64,000 bases of DNA, taken from contig CM029111.1 in NCBI GenBank assembly GCA_016859345.1, positions 15,396,714 through 15,460,713 on the forward strand. Reading direction: 5' to 3'. This document shows positions 11,891-23,065 of the stretch, one piece after another. Source of the stretch: Istiophorus platypterus. Its lineage: Eukaryota > Chordata > Actinopteri > Istiophoriformes > Istiophoridae. A model generated the notes under the pieces. The model worked only from the letters and a program-made list of their open reading frames with translations, was not told the origin of the DNA and did not search any database. The position numbers were made by a program, and so were the translations under genes. Positions within the stretch are counted from its first letter, which is position 1. Each line of letters opens with the position of its first letter.

Positions 11891-12604
11891 CACACTTTTT
11901 TCTCCACTGTTCATCAATGGAGGTCAAAGGTTCACGATGTGCCGTCCATCTTGCCCTTGTCTCTCCGTGGAAAAAAAAACAAAAAAACGCAGGAGGAGCT
12001 CCAATTATCCAGGGAGCTGCCGGCAACCTGGTGGGTCTGAGGTGGTGAGAGGTGAAAGGTTGCGACCTCCGTCTCCGCGGAGCCATGTGCGGTGGCGGAT
12101 GCTTCCGTGGCATCGGCGTGATGTCAGGTAGAGGAGACGCAGGTCACCTCTACCTGACCGCCGAGTCCTGTCTGTGCCGGCGTCTTGACCTCGGTAACCC
12201 GCCTCACTCCTCTGAATTCATTCTGATGCTTTCATCATTACAGCAAACGTCCAGTTTGTTGATATTCATTCTGGTTGATTGGGCTGATTGTGTGCAAGGG
12301 GGTTTTTTTGTTATTTTTTTTCTGAGCAAATCCTACAGTGCAAGCGTTATGATCAGCAGCGATGGAGATTATACGGAATCAGTTATTTAGAGAGAAAGAC
12401 TTCAGCCTGGGACCTTTTAAGGTCATTTTAGTGACTATTACTATGCAGAAAATCTGAGGAAAAATAACTCTGAGTATAATGTTTACACAGGCAGCACAAA
12501 ATAACCACGAGCAATGACTTATTGACTGATCAAGGATGATGCCAAAAACAGACCCAAGTATGGATCTTGCAGAGTTACTCCGGGGCTGTGAGCTTCTCTC
12601 TAGA

Positions 12605-13560
12605 TGTACTCTCATCGAGCGCTTTATTAGGGACACCACTAATGGTGCAAATGGCCACCTTCTGCTAGCAGCCTCAGTTCCCGTTGGCATGGCTTCCACA
12701 AGATGTTCAGAACAGTCCTTTGAGAAACACTCAAGTCTGCATCGTGTTATTTCTACAGATTCGTCAGCTGCACGCCTGCCCCCCCCCTCCAATTCCAACG
12801 CATCCCAAAGGTGTCCCACTGGATTCAGGTCTGATGATTGGCGAGGCCAGCGAAGCCCATCGCCAACTCACCGCCATGTTCATGAAACCAGACCGGACAA
12901 CTTTTGCTCTGCTAAATGGCGCATTTTCATGCTGGAAGTAGCCATTAGGAGATGCTAAACTGTGGCCATAAAGAGAAGCACATGGTCGGCAACAGTGCTC
13001 AGACGGGCTGTGGCATTCAGATGATGATTGATTGTTATTTACGGGGTCCAAAATCTGCCAAGAAAAACCTTCCCCACGCCATTACGCCCCGCCGCCGCCA
13101 GTCCGGTCTGTTGACACAAGGCAGGTTGGGTCCATAGACTCGTGATACCTTCGCCAAGTTCTGACCCAACCATCTGCGTGCCTCAGCAGAAATCCACATC
13201 CGTCAGACCGGGCTGTCAGTTTTTTTTTCCATTCTCCGGCCGTCCAGTTTCTTGCCGAACCTGTTCCCGCCGCAGCCTCGGATTTCTGTTCTTGGCTGAC
13301 GGGAGTGGAACCCGACGTGGTCTCTTGCCGTGGATCCCGGGGGGATCGGCGGTTTTAGAAGTGCTCCAACCGGCCAACGATCATGCTGCTGTCAAAGTCA
13401 CAGAGATCACATCTTTTTTCAGGCTTTCCCAAGATTGATGTGAACATTTACTCAAGCCCCTGATCTGTACCTGCATGATCCTATGCATTGGACTGCTACC
13501 GCGTGATAATTGCATAAATATGCAGGTATACGGGACTTCCTAATAAGGCGCTGCAATCGT
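12605..13560 (-). mobile_element. decayed Tc1/mariner-like transposon
   Basis: The ends carry inverted repeats: AGCGCTTTATTAGG at 12618-12631, and the complement of AGCGCCTTATTAGG at 13539-13552, with one mismatch in 14. The interior is a degraded Tc1-type transposase gene on the minus strand. The TTATTAGG ends resemble a widespread fish Tc1-like family whose terminal repeats I recall as containing ACTTTATTAGG. The length of about 0.95 kb is shorter than a full Tc1 element (about 1.2-1.6 kb), so internal deletions are likely. A clear TA target-site duplication was not identified. Confidence 0.82.
12660..13440 (-). pseudogene. Tc1-like transposase pseudogene (DDE superfamily)
   Basis: On the minus strand a frame reads NGYFQHENAPFSRAKVV. 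This corresponds to the Tc1 transposase block DGYFQQDNAPCH, which holds the second catalytic Asp; here that Asp is Glu and the following His is lost. Further on, nucleotides equivalent to the SPDLNPIEHLWD block (third acidic residue) remain as CACCTTTGGGATG at about 12802-12814, but in a shifted frame. Towards 13330 the sequence still resembles the RVPLLSAKNR segment at nucleotide level. Several frameshifts and stops show it is long dead. Frames on the + strand through this region are shadows. Confidence 0.8.
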
Positions 13561-16022
13561 GCACCTCCGGGTATTCTACCTTGTTCCCTCGCACTCACGC
13601 CTCATCGCACGGTTGATCTGTAACGGGTCCAACGCACGTCAAGGGCGGTCCGCCTTGATGTGGCGCTTGATGAAGAACGTCAAGAATCCCTCGCAGCAAC
13701 ATCATACGCTCAGCGATGGCGCGCTCACCTATGGAAAACGCAGTGCGTCGCGCTGCTGTCGACCGCAGCGTGAAACATAGTGGGTGGGGAGGTTCCTCCG
13801 GCTCAGCTGCATCGCAAGTGGAAAAAAAACACGGGTTCTGATTGAAGTCCTTTTATTTCCTCATTCGCCTGCGTCGCTCCTGCCGGCTATAATTTTCCCA
13901 GCCATCTCGCTTCCACCTGCCAATCTTGTCCCACATTTAAATCTCACAAATCCTTTGGGAGAAATCGAAACAATTTCAGCTAATTTGCCCCTCACCTGAA
14001 CTTTTTTTTTTTTTTTCTTTCTGAGATGCTTTTTAGATTCACGCGTCTATGTGATCTACTTTGAAGTATTCTGAGGGAGGAAGCGAGAGGTATGATATTT
14101 TCCTCCGGTTCAGACTGTTTGACATTCCGGTAATAACTTTTATCTTCCGTCGGCGCATTGGCTGCTGTTAATAGATGCGCGATTGCTTTGTCCCTTGCTT
14201 ATTTACTCATATAAAAAATAAATATAGCTTCTCCGTTTCTTCTTCGACACGTGCGTCGTAACATTAAGAGCTCAGACATAATTTCCCCTGGAGAGGGGGC
14301 TCCGGCATTAGAGAGGCAGGCTTTTGCGAAGAGGTATTTCTTACTTTGCGCAGTTCACATTGAATTTAAAAAAAAAAATAAAACCGCAAGAGCGCTTGCG
14401 TGTAAGTGTATATTTATCCCAGTATCATACGCTGTGATGGGACTAAACAGTCGTCATCACCGGGGTTGAAGAGCGGAGCCACGGTGCCGACTCCTCTTCC
14501 TCACATCCCCTTGACGCTTTGCCCGTTTTCTCATTCTTCCCCTTCCAGGCGTCCCTCTTTTCCATTTTGTGCTCGTTTAATCCACCTTATCTTTCTTTCT
14601 GTTAGCTCTCTACGTCCCTCTTCCTTTCTCTTTGTCTTAAGTCGGGTCGGCTAAAAAACAGCCAAACTTATTGCGGTGTCAGCTATTTAGGTTGTATATA
14701 AAAATCTTCTTCTTTTTTTTCTCTCGGTAGTTCGGGAGCCAGTTAAGCTGAAACATCGGCTTGTCCGTACTGGTGAACCCCATTTTTTGAGGGCTAAGCA
14801 GAAAAACCTCCCCACCACATCCCTCCATTTTTTTTGTGTGTTTTTTTTCCTCTCGCTCTGAAACCTTCTAGGCCCACGTCCATCACCAGCTCGCCGGCCA
14901 CTGTTCAGTGTTTTTAATGGGGAGCTAAATATAGGCCGCACATTGTGCTGCTGTGCTTAATATATGTGTTTGGGCCGATTAGAGCCGAGGCCCTGATCTC
15001 ATCGGACCACAGACCCCTAATGCAATCCGCGCAGTCTCTGGTTTCTATTTGGACTCGTTGGGGTGGGGGTGGGGGGGTTGGTGATATAATCATGTTTAGA
15101 GTTGTGAGTTATGTGGCTGAGAGAGATGGCAATATTACAGAGCTGAAATGGAATTGAACGAGTCTTGGATGGAGCTATTATAGACACGGCTGCGGCAAGA
15201 TTGGTTGTTAAGACTCGCCGGGTATCAATTTAATAGGATGTTTGCTTTTCGATATTCACCGACAGTCGATGAAAAAAAAAAAAACACCCTGGTCATTTGA
15301 ACGGCCATCATGCGCGATTTGTCGGGCACAGTCTGGTGCGTTCACTGTCCAGACAGATGAGGACAGATGTTGTATTGGAGAGGGTTAACTGCCCTGTACA
15401 CGGAGGTAGTGGTGGGGGCAAATCAATAGGTTTTATGGTGCTTGGCCAAAAATATGAGGTAATTGCCCCTTTCTGTTGTCTAAGGCTTGGGTCATTTTAC
15501 CAGATATGGTGCCTCCTCCATATGTGCAGGTTAAGGAGAGAATCAAACGTCTGTTTCTGCCTCTCTCTTTCTCCGTTTTTCTTGCTTTCCGTTACCACAA
15601 CTCCGCATCCGTCCATCTTCCTCATCTCCCTCTCTACTCTCTCCATCTCGCCCTGTCGCCCCTCATGTCCCTCTCCTCCATCACCGCGGAGAGGCCTCAC
15701 CAGCCCCCGCGCGTCCGATGGGAAGTGACACGCGGCGCATATAGGCGGGCGGGCTAACATGTGCCTTATGGGAGCTTATATTGTACAACAGGAGCAGGAA
15801 CAAAAGAGACGCCGCTCGGGGCCGGCACGTCGCACGCAGGCGTGCACGGCACACGTGCAAACACACACACACACACACACTCACATATACACACAGCAGC
15901 TTTCCACATGCTGCTCACTACTGACACCAGAATTCTTCAGCCTGACACTGGTGATGGATTAGATGTGTTATCGAGGCGGAGAGAGGCTCCATGTTTTCTC
16001 CCGGTGTGCTGGGGAAAGAAAG

Positions 16023-16035
16023 TGAGAGAGAGAGC

Positions 16036-16070
<35 letters not shown>
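16023..16070. repeat. (GA)n microsatellite
   Basis: About 48 bases of GA units with one AGCTAG interruption near the start. Confidence 0.97.
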
Positions 16071-16072
<2 letters not shown>

Positions 16073-16256
16073 TATGCACATACGTAGGCAGCTGAGTCGC
16101 CCGTTCCCACCTGAAGTAGAGGAACAGAACAACAGTCTGCTACATTTCAAGCAGGGTTTCTAGGACGGAGATGCGAACAGATAGAGATGGTGAGTCTGCT
16201 TGGTACGCGGTGTTCTTCCAACTGTCAAATACAGCCCGTTGATTCATATCTGTGTT

Positions 16257-16259
<3 letters not shown>

Positions 16260-16292
<33 letters not shown>
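16260..16292. repeat. (GT)n microsatellite
   Basis: About 16 GT units. Confidence 0.95.
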
Positions 16293-16296
<4 letters not shown>

Positions 16297-16679
16297 CGAG
16301 ATGCTCATTTATGATCCCTCATGAGCTGCGTACTCGTGTGCACCGCGTGGACATGAATCCAAGTGTGTGTGCCTCTGCTCTCTTGTTTAACAGGGGAAGT
16401 AAGGAGGAATTTGTGTGTCTTGCCGATATCTGGCTGCTGATGTGATGGTGATGACCCCCCCCCCCCCCCCCCCTCCGCCCTGCCCCCATGCCCCCTGCCA
16501 CACCACCCACAGAGTGACTCACACTACCAGTCCACTCGCCCCGATGCAGCCCCAACTCACGCCAAAGGCACTACATCCATCTTAGAATGGGAATTATAAG
16601 TCCATCTGCGGTTGGGGGGGGGCAGTGGATCTGTCAGCAGACCTCCCGTCCCAGCTCCACATTCATTCAGTCTGCCATG

Positions 16680-16810
16680 TAACTTGATGTACTCACAGTA
16701 GAAAGGGCATCCAGTAACACGGACCCCCTGCAGAGGGGCTCATTGACGGAAGGCGCTGGGTTTGAACCCAGCTTGGGTCTTAGTGCTATTTTCAGGGTGT
16801 TTTCATGGGT
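16680..16810. mobile_element. possible tRNA-derived SINE relic
   Basis: GCTGGGTTTGAACCCAGC at 16755-16772 is an 8-bp-arm dyad resembling a tRNA T-arm. It is followed by GCTTGGGTCTTAGTGC and a degenerate version of the GGAGTTTGCATGTTCTCC-type body common to fish tRNA SINEs. No A-box or 3' tail repeat was identified, so this is tentative. Confidence 0.28.
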
Positions 16811-19800
16811 TTTCATTGGGTGAAGTGAGTTGTTCCTAACTTGCCTTTGACCTCAGCATAGCAACCATATCCACAAGTGAATGTTTTGTTTAGAGGGGTT
16901 AAAAAGAAAATTATAATTCCTGTATGTGGTTAATGTCTTTTAAAATAGGTGCAATGAGACCCCCCCACCCCACACACACACACACACACACACACCCACC
17001 ACCACCCTCCTGTCACAGAAGCCTTTTAAAATCATGGCTGCCTCCCTGTCAAGCCTCACTAGCTCTTAAAACGGCGTCATCAATCTGTCACCTGTCATCT
17101 GGCCCAAGGTACCAAACCAATCTCAACATCAAATTCAAGGCCCATTAACCGGGGCCGAGATTGGTCCCGTCAGATGGGTTGGATTTGATCGGATAAGTTT
17201 TTATCACGGTCTGCGTCGGATCCCTCTGACCCGCTTCGTTTTTTTTTTAGTCGCCGTTCCCGGGAGCCGAGCCTCCTCCGGCGCGGCGGCGTGCCGTCGT
17301 CGAATCTAATCCAGTTCGCGGGATCAGGCAGATAAAGGCAGTGCCTATCGCTGCAGCACCAAAGACCGCTGAACTGGATTAGCGCGGATGTGGGAGATAG
17401 CTGCGAGGTGGGTGACTTGGAGGCACCAACCTCCGCTCTCCACTCTTTCTCCTCCCCTTCGTAGAGCAGCTCGGTTTCAGCCATAACAGCACAATCTCCC
17501 TAAGATCCCGTCATGCTATTCTCGTAGGTGGGAGCCCCGCAATTTGACTTAATCCTACCCAGCATCAAGGTGTCTCTCACACACACACACACACTCACAC
17601 ACACACACCGCGGTTTGGTAAAGGTTCCCATGTGTAGGGTCACAGTCTGCTCCTCCAGCTGAAATGCGGCGGTCAAGAAATAACCTGCACCCTCAGATGA
17701 TTCTCTATTGCTGTTGGCAGCCACCTGTAGACATGTATGTCCTGTTTCGGAGAACGCCAGCCGCCCTCGAGGCAGAGGTTTGAAAATAGCTCTTTTTCCA
17801 AATCCGAAAAGAAAGCAGGTCTCAGGTAATGGTTACCAGCTGTGGCCATTAGAGGAGGAGGAACATTCTTTCAAAATTGAGTGGCTTAATGTTGAACAAA
17901 CACTCACGCAGACAAGCTGTAAAACAGAGACCGAATCAGCAAATCGGCAGATCATCCCTCACGGTGTTATTCTTTGTAGTACATGTTTTTATTACAATGT
18001 TTTCCCTTTCAAAAATAAATCCTAGCCCCAGCGTTTTATCGTTCCCAGCGACTTTTTCTCGTAGAGAGGGGCGTTGCACAGTCTGGAAACCGATCGGGTT
18101 GGCATTTCGCGAGCGTTGCATAACGCAAGCTCTGGCCTTTTCCCCGTCTTCCCCCTCTATCTCCGAGCGGCGGCATCCACAATGCACCGCGAAACACGCA
18201 TTCGATGCACTTTTACCCCGGATTTACTCGGCACTTTTCGCTCGGCGGAATGCCTCACACGGACGCACGCGGTCGGGGATCCGGCATCTGGCACGGCGTT
18301 CAAAACCAGGGAGACCGAGCGGGGGGAGAGAGCGCGGGAGGGAAAGGGAATAAGGGAGAGGCGCAGTTTGAATTGGAGTTTGGTCAATCTTCAAACGTTT
18401 TTTTGCGGGGTGCTTACATGGTCTGATCAAAAGCGCCCCACTGGCACAGGCCCTTGTAGCCACAAGGGAAGCCCTCTGATGCCGCTGCCACGGCTTCCCT
18501 GCTGGCCAAACCGCCCCCCCCCCCACCACCACCACCACCTCCAACCCGCACACGCCTGAGTAGGTGCTGTGACATAAAGTTTAAACATAGAAAACAAAAG
18601 TTTCCGCTTTTTATTCCATTTGTTTTTGCAGGATGTGGCAGCTGGGAAACTTTGGCCTCCCTCGCGAGCCGTAAAATATTATTATATTATTCTGTACGTC
18701 GTCAACAATGAGGCTCCTGTTGTGATGAATGGCTCGGAAGACTGTTTGGATTAGAGAGCGTCCTCAAGACTCCAAAAGACGAGGAAACTTTGAACTCTTT
18801 TGAAATGCACACGTATCTTAATAAGACTTGGTTTATCGTTATTTTAACGGTTTTAAAAATGCATCAAACATCTGGATTTGGCCAGCAGTCAGATGTTATG
18901 TCAGAAAGAATCCGCACCGGGTTGCCAGCCACCCACTGGCAGTGCAAAATTAGGTATTCAGGATGAAATGAAAGACTTTTGTTCACATTGAGGTTTTAGT
19001 TTTATAACAACACATTAATTTCAGTCTAATTCTAGGCATTATAATCCACAATAAATATTATCTTTGGGGTACCGGTGTAGGGAAGCCTGACGAGATTGTT
19101 AAGGAAGATGACAGGAGGCTGTAAGTGAAAGAGAAAACATGTTTTATTTACACTCTTTATTCTATTTACACTCAAGTACATCGCATTTATCTCCAGAAAA
19201 TTAAAATACAAACAACTAGAATGCAAACTTTGATTAAGCGAGAGGGAAAAAAAACAAATCCAGCTAAAGGTAATATCACTTTGCTAAATGTTACTTTTAT
19301 CAGACACTGGCACAAGCGAGAGGAAATATTCCTCTCCGACCCGCCGAGAAAACCAATCCTATCATTACACATGAAACAAATCATAATCAACAAAATATCC
19401 AAACCAATACAATCACACATTACCTGGTTTAACTTGGTTGCCACGATTATTCCCGACAAGCACGGCGAGTGCGGATAGTTAGAAAAAAAAGACACCTAAC
19501 GTTTAATTCCAGAAAACCAAAGATTAAATCAATAAACAATAGCTGAACTTGATTTAGCCAGGAAATGATGTTACTGCAGCAAAATACGACGCTAAACACG
19601 AACGAATCAGAGGAAGTTTTCACTTGGATTCAATACCTGAGAACAAAGATGGAAGTTTGACCCATCAAGCCAAAGACAAACAAGTCACACTCATTCAGGA
19701 AAACGCCGAGAAATAAATCAGGCTTCGATACCGCAGTGAGGTGGATGCGTCCCAGTGTTATGTGAAAGCGGTTTGGGAAACCGGATACGGCGACAGCGCC

Positions 19801-20724
19801 CATGCTCCGGGTTTTCTAACGGGTTTAGTACGGCTCTGTGACGCTGAGGGGGTCGAAAATCTATTTCTGTCCTCGGTTCTCCGGGCATCTTTCACAATGG
19901 CCCTGTGTGCGTTTGTTTGGGTTTGTTTGTATACGAAGGATATCATATGACTCGTGTGAATATTACGGGTATGTAGAAGCAAAAGGCTGCTAACAGGGTG
20001 GTTTCGTGGCCTTAAGCTCCTTTCACGACGTTACGTCTGTGAATCTGAACCTCGGTGTCTGATCGTCCTTCTTTTCTTTTCTTTTTTTTTTTGCGATCAT
20101 CAAGACGAGGCTGTTGTTTCTCTTCACAAATATTAACAACACAGTCACACATGGTGTCCCTGGGGTAAATGTAGTAATGTTTTTCAACACTCATCCATCT
20201 TCACCCCCCCTCCCTTCCCCTCCTCCCTCGCTTTTTCTCAGTCGCAGCTCCTCCACGACAGCGATGGATAGAGGTTAGCTAATGGCCGCGGTGTTGAAAT
20301 GGAGGGGGGGGGGGGCTAGATCGGGCCAAAGCGGGGACAGCTCTCTGGGGCATCGGGGGTGGATAGGTCCTCTTTAAATAAAGGGGCAGTAATATTGTCA
20401 GAGGAGCTCGAGGGTATGAATCCAACCTGTTGGCAGCCTTCTCATTCTGCCTGATAAATAATGCAAGGTCAAATGGGGAGGTGGGGGGGGTAAGTACCTG
20501 GGAGAGCAGGCTAAAGGTTGAAGTGAAAACGATGCCAGGGAAGTGGATGTTTTGGACCCGACGGTCCTTGACTGAGGTGGTAGATACTGTAGGCTGGTAG
20601 ATCGGTGGCGTGGGAGTGAGTGAGGGAGGGAGTGTGATAAAAAAGATGGAGTTTTTGAAAGAATTATTTTGGTCCAGCAAACACTTGGCTTCTCCGTTTA
20701 CTTGCCCAGGGTTTTCATTTTCCT

Positions 20725-20730
<6 letters not shown>

Positions 20731-20755
<25 letters not shown>

Positions 20756-20841
20756 CGCGTGCATGCGTGTGCGTGTGCGTGTGCGCGTGCGTGTGTGCGT
20801 GTGTGTGTGTGCGTGTGCGTGTGCGTGTGTGTGTGTGTGCG
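20731..20841. repeat. (GT)n/(GCGT)n microsatellite
   Basis: 110 bases of alternating purine-pyrimidine sequence with many GCGT units. It has strong Z-DNA-forming character. Confidence 0.96.
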
Positions 20842-21118
20842 CGCCTCACTCGCCCACTCAGAGGTGAACCTGCGCTGCAAAGAACTTTGCGTTCAACCAG
20901 CCCACTTCACACACACACAAACACACACACACACACACACACACACGCACCAGCAGGCGCACACAGACATTTCTTCGCTCCCTCACAATGGTGTGGGTGT
21001 GTGTTTGTGTCTGCATATGGGCAATGTGCGAATGTTAACACACTTTGCGAGATTTACAACTGCTGTAGAAAAGCGGCTTCTTAATGTGAAAAGCAACTGG
21101 CTGTGGATGTGTGAGAGA

Positions 21119-21200
21119 GTGTGTGTGTGTGTGTGTGCGTTCGTGTGTGCGTGTGTGTGTGTATGTGCGTGTGTGTGTGTGTATGTGCGTGTGTGTTTGC
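21119..21200. repeat. interrupted (GT)n microsatellite
   Basis: GT units interrupted by CGTTCG, GCGT and TATG. Confidence 0.93.
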
Positions 21201-22852
21201 GTACGTGGTGGGATGGTGTGAGCCTTTCTGGAGTACCTGAGTGTCAGAAATGTCGATTCCCTTCTCTCCGTGTGAGCTGTAAGCTGTTGAAAAAGAAGTG
21301 TATACAAAAGAAGCAGAGGCCGAGACACAGAGATGGTATTGGGATGGGTGACTCCGGGGGGGCGACGGGGGGGAGGGTCTCATCATTTATTTCTGGGCAC
21401 ATTTTTTTGCTTTACAAGGACAGATCTTGTGATCCCTGGTGGCAGCCGGCTAGGACAACACATTATAGCGTGACGGACTGCTCCTACGGGTGCACACGCA
21501 TAGACACACACATTCACGCACCGACGTGCTTTACGGACGAGCATATTTGCTGAGGTCTCCCGCCACGGTGCGGTGTCAGTAACCAGAGGACGACCGGCAC
21601 GGCCCCCGCATCCTGCCTTTCTCTTCTTTGCATATGGCTTTCACATATCTCCTCTGCCTTTCAGTGTTTGGATTAGCCCACCAAGGTTAGGCGTAGGTCA
21701 GCCGCGCGGGGGGGGGGGGGGCTCGGGCGCCCCGGGCCCTGCCCTGCGACTGAGCCGCTCGCCGCCATCGTGTACCTGGGCCAAGGCCCGGGAGGCTTTC
21801 ATGTGGACTTCCATCGCGCTTTCTGTTTCTCTTACTTGGCCGATCCAGCAGTTTACCACACATTCATTCACATACTCTCATAGGCTTGTGTGTGTCTGTG
21901 TGTGTGTCTTTGTGCACACGTTTGCCCACACCGCCTCCCACACGCCCACTACATCTTCTTTTGACTGACACATGACCTTGACTTTCCCCTCTGTGATGTT
22001 TTATAGAGAGTCTGGCTGCTCTTTGATGCTGTCAACATCTGAATAGATAGATGAGTGTTTGAGTGGAGGGAGGCAGGCAGCCGGGGATGGACGGAGGATG
22101 GAGCCATCAGCCTTCATGGGTGGAGGAGGGTCTAGTGACATGTGACATTACAGAAGCATCTCTCAGGCCCCCATCAGGAAACCCATCTACCCCCCCCCCC
22201 ACGCCACCCCCAAGATTTACTGTCCTGGTTATATGTACTTAGCCACCAGAATCTTATGAATAAAGAAGAAACAAGGGGCTGCTTTTGGTCCATTTGGAAC
22301 CAGGGAGGGTCAGATGCCTCATATAATTCATCAGAGTGCCTCTCCCCTGTTTTTGTAGCGAGGTGGTCTTGGCCTCGAGTTCAAAGCTTTTCTGTGGTAG
22401 CACATCATTCATCAGGGGAAAGAGGAAAGGAAAACAGAGCTAAGGTTTCACAAAGGTCCGACGATATCAGCAAAATAATTCCCAGCAGTTGTTGTAACCC
22501 CATCCTAAGTGGAATCTCAGAGGGCTGACATTTACCTCGCAACCACATGATAATACGATTAGCGGCGCATATTTTTTTGGCGATTAAAAAAGGAAGTATT
22601 TGAAAGTCAAGTAATTATCCCATTGGTGTTTTCAGTTCTTTAATTCACTGCTCCGACAACCCTAGTCCAGCATCTCCGCTTACCCGAATCTCCAACTAGC
22701 CAAATGATAATGATATATTCTTTTTCAAATATCACTTGACCCCTGTCATCCCCTATCAATCACACCGTGTCATTTTTTTTTTTTTTCTATTCCCGCCGTC
22801 ACGCCGATATAAATAGCGGCCGCTGACCTGTCTGCGCTCTGTGTTTCCTCAG

Positions 22853-22987
22853 ATCCGCGTCGACGGGCCTCCTCACGGTGGCGTCCAGTACGAGACGATA
22901 ACGGTCATCAAGGACGGCAGCCCGGTCCTGCGAGACATGGCCTTCTCGCTCGACCGCAACCACCTCTACGTCATGTCCGAGAGACAG
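22853..22987 (+). CDS. plxna2: plxna2 exon, C-terminal end of sema domain
   Basis: This phase 0-0 exon of 45 codons opens with IRVDGPPHGGVQYE and closes with LYVMSERQ. These are signature phrases of the last blade of the plexin-A sema beta-propeller, just before the first PSI domain. In the receptor this propeller binds semaphorin dimers and keeps the ectodomain autoinhibited. The acceptor is a pyrimidine stretch ending TTTCCTCAG at 22852, and the donor is CAG|GTAGGT at 22988, both good. The preceding residues of the blade are not encoded upstream in this window, so the intron before it runs past base 1. The exon is a multiple of three, so skipping it would keep frame but remove a propeller strand. 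A TA-rich repeat begins about 30 bases after the donor. Confidence 0.92.
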
Positions 22988-23012
22988 GTAGGTGTCCAAA
23001 GTTGTCCTCACT

Positions 23013-23028
23013 ATAAATATACATATAC

Positions 23029-23059
<31 letters not shown>

Positions 23060-23065
23060 TATACA
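23013..23065. repeat. (TA)n with AC/GT interruptions
   Basis: AT dinucleotide tract beginning about 30 bases after the exon donor at 22988. Confidence 0.93.

Larger units (their letters stand above)
10291..12604 (+). other. intron segment between duplication and Tc1 relic
   Basis: No exon is recognised. It contains (AC)n 10697-10760, A-rich sequence 11455-11490, a short TA tract 11543-11556, a perfect RFX X-box at 11651-11664, and poly-C plus (CCG)n at 11858-11890. The remaining sequence is unremarkable intronic DNA. Confidence 0.6.
13561..22852 (+). other. intron segment between Tc1 relic and sema-end exon
   Basis: No exon is recognised until 22853. Repeats include (AC)n 15860-15880, (GA)n 16023-16070, (GT)n 16260-16292, poly-C 16457-16473, (GT)/(GCGT) 20731-20841, (CA)n 20909-20946, (GT)n 21119-21200 and poly-G near 21708-21721. 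A tRNA B-box-like dyad lies at 16755-16772. 19125-19740 is A-rich on the + strand and free of simple repeats, and may be an old insertion. 22560-22800 is ordinary AT-leaning intron ending in the acceptor tract. Confidence 0.6.

Noticed and set aside
12536..12958. 140-codon + strand frame
   Set aside because: It is antisense to the degraded Tc1 transposase on the minus strand; the minus strand carries the recognisable transposase blocks.
13636..13660. Near-palindrome around TCAAGGGCGGTCCGCCTTGA
   Set aside because: Imperfect and short, with no T-run or partner feature; not distinguishable from chance.
20669..21553. Open frame of 294 codons on the + strand
   Set aside because: It is read through two GT and one CA tract and encodes mostly Cys-Val and His-Thr runs. 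No conserved domain or splice logic.
22808..22815. TATAAATA just upstream of the sema-end exon
   Set aside because: An internal exon with a clean acceptor follows; there is no start codon context, so a promoter is not supported.
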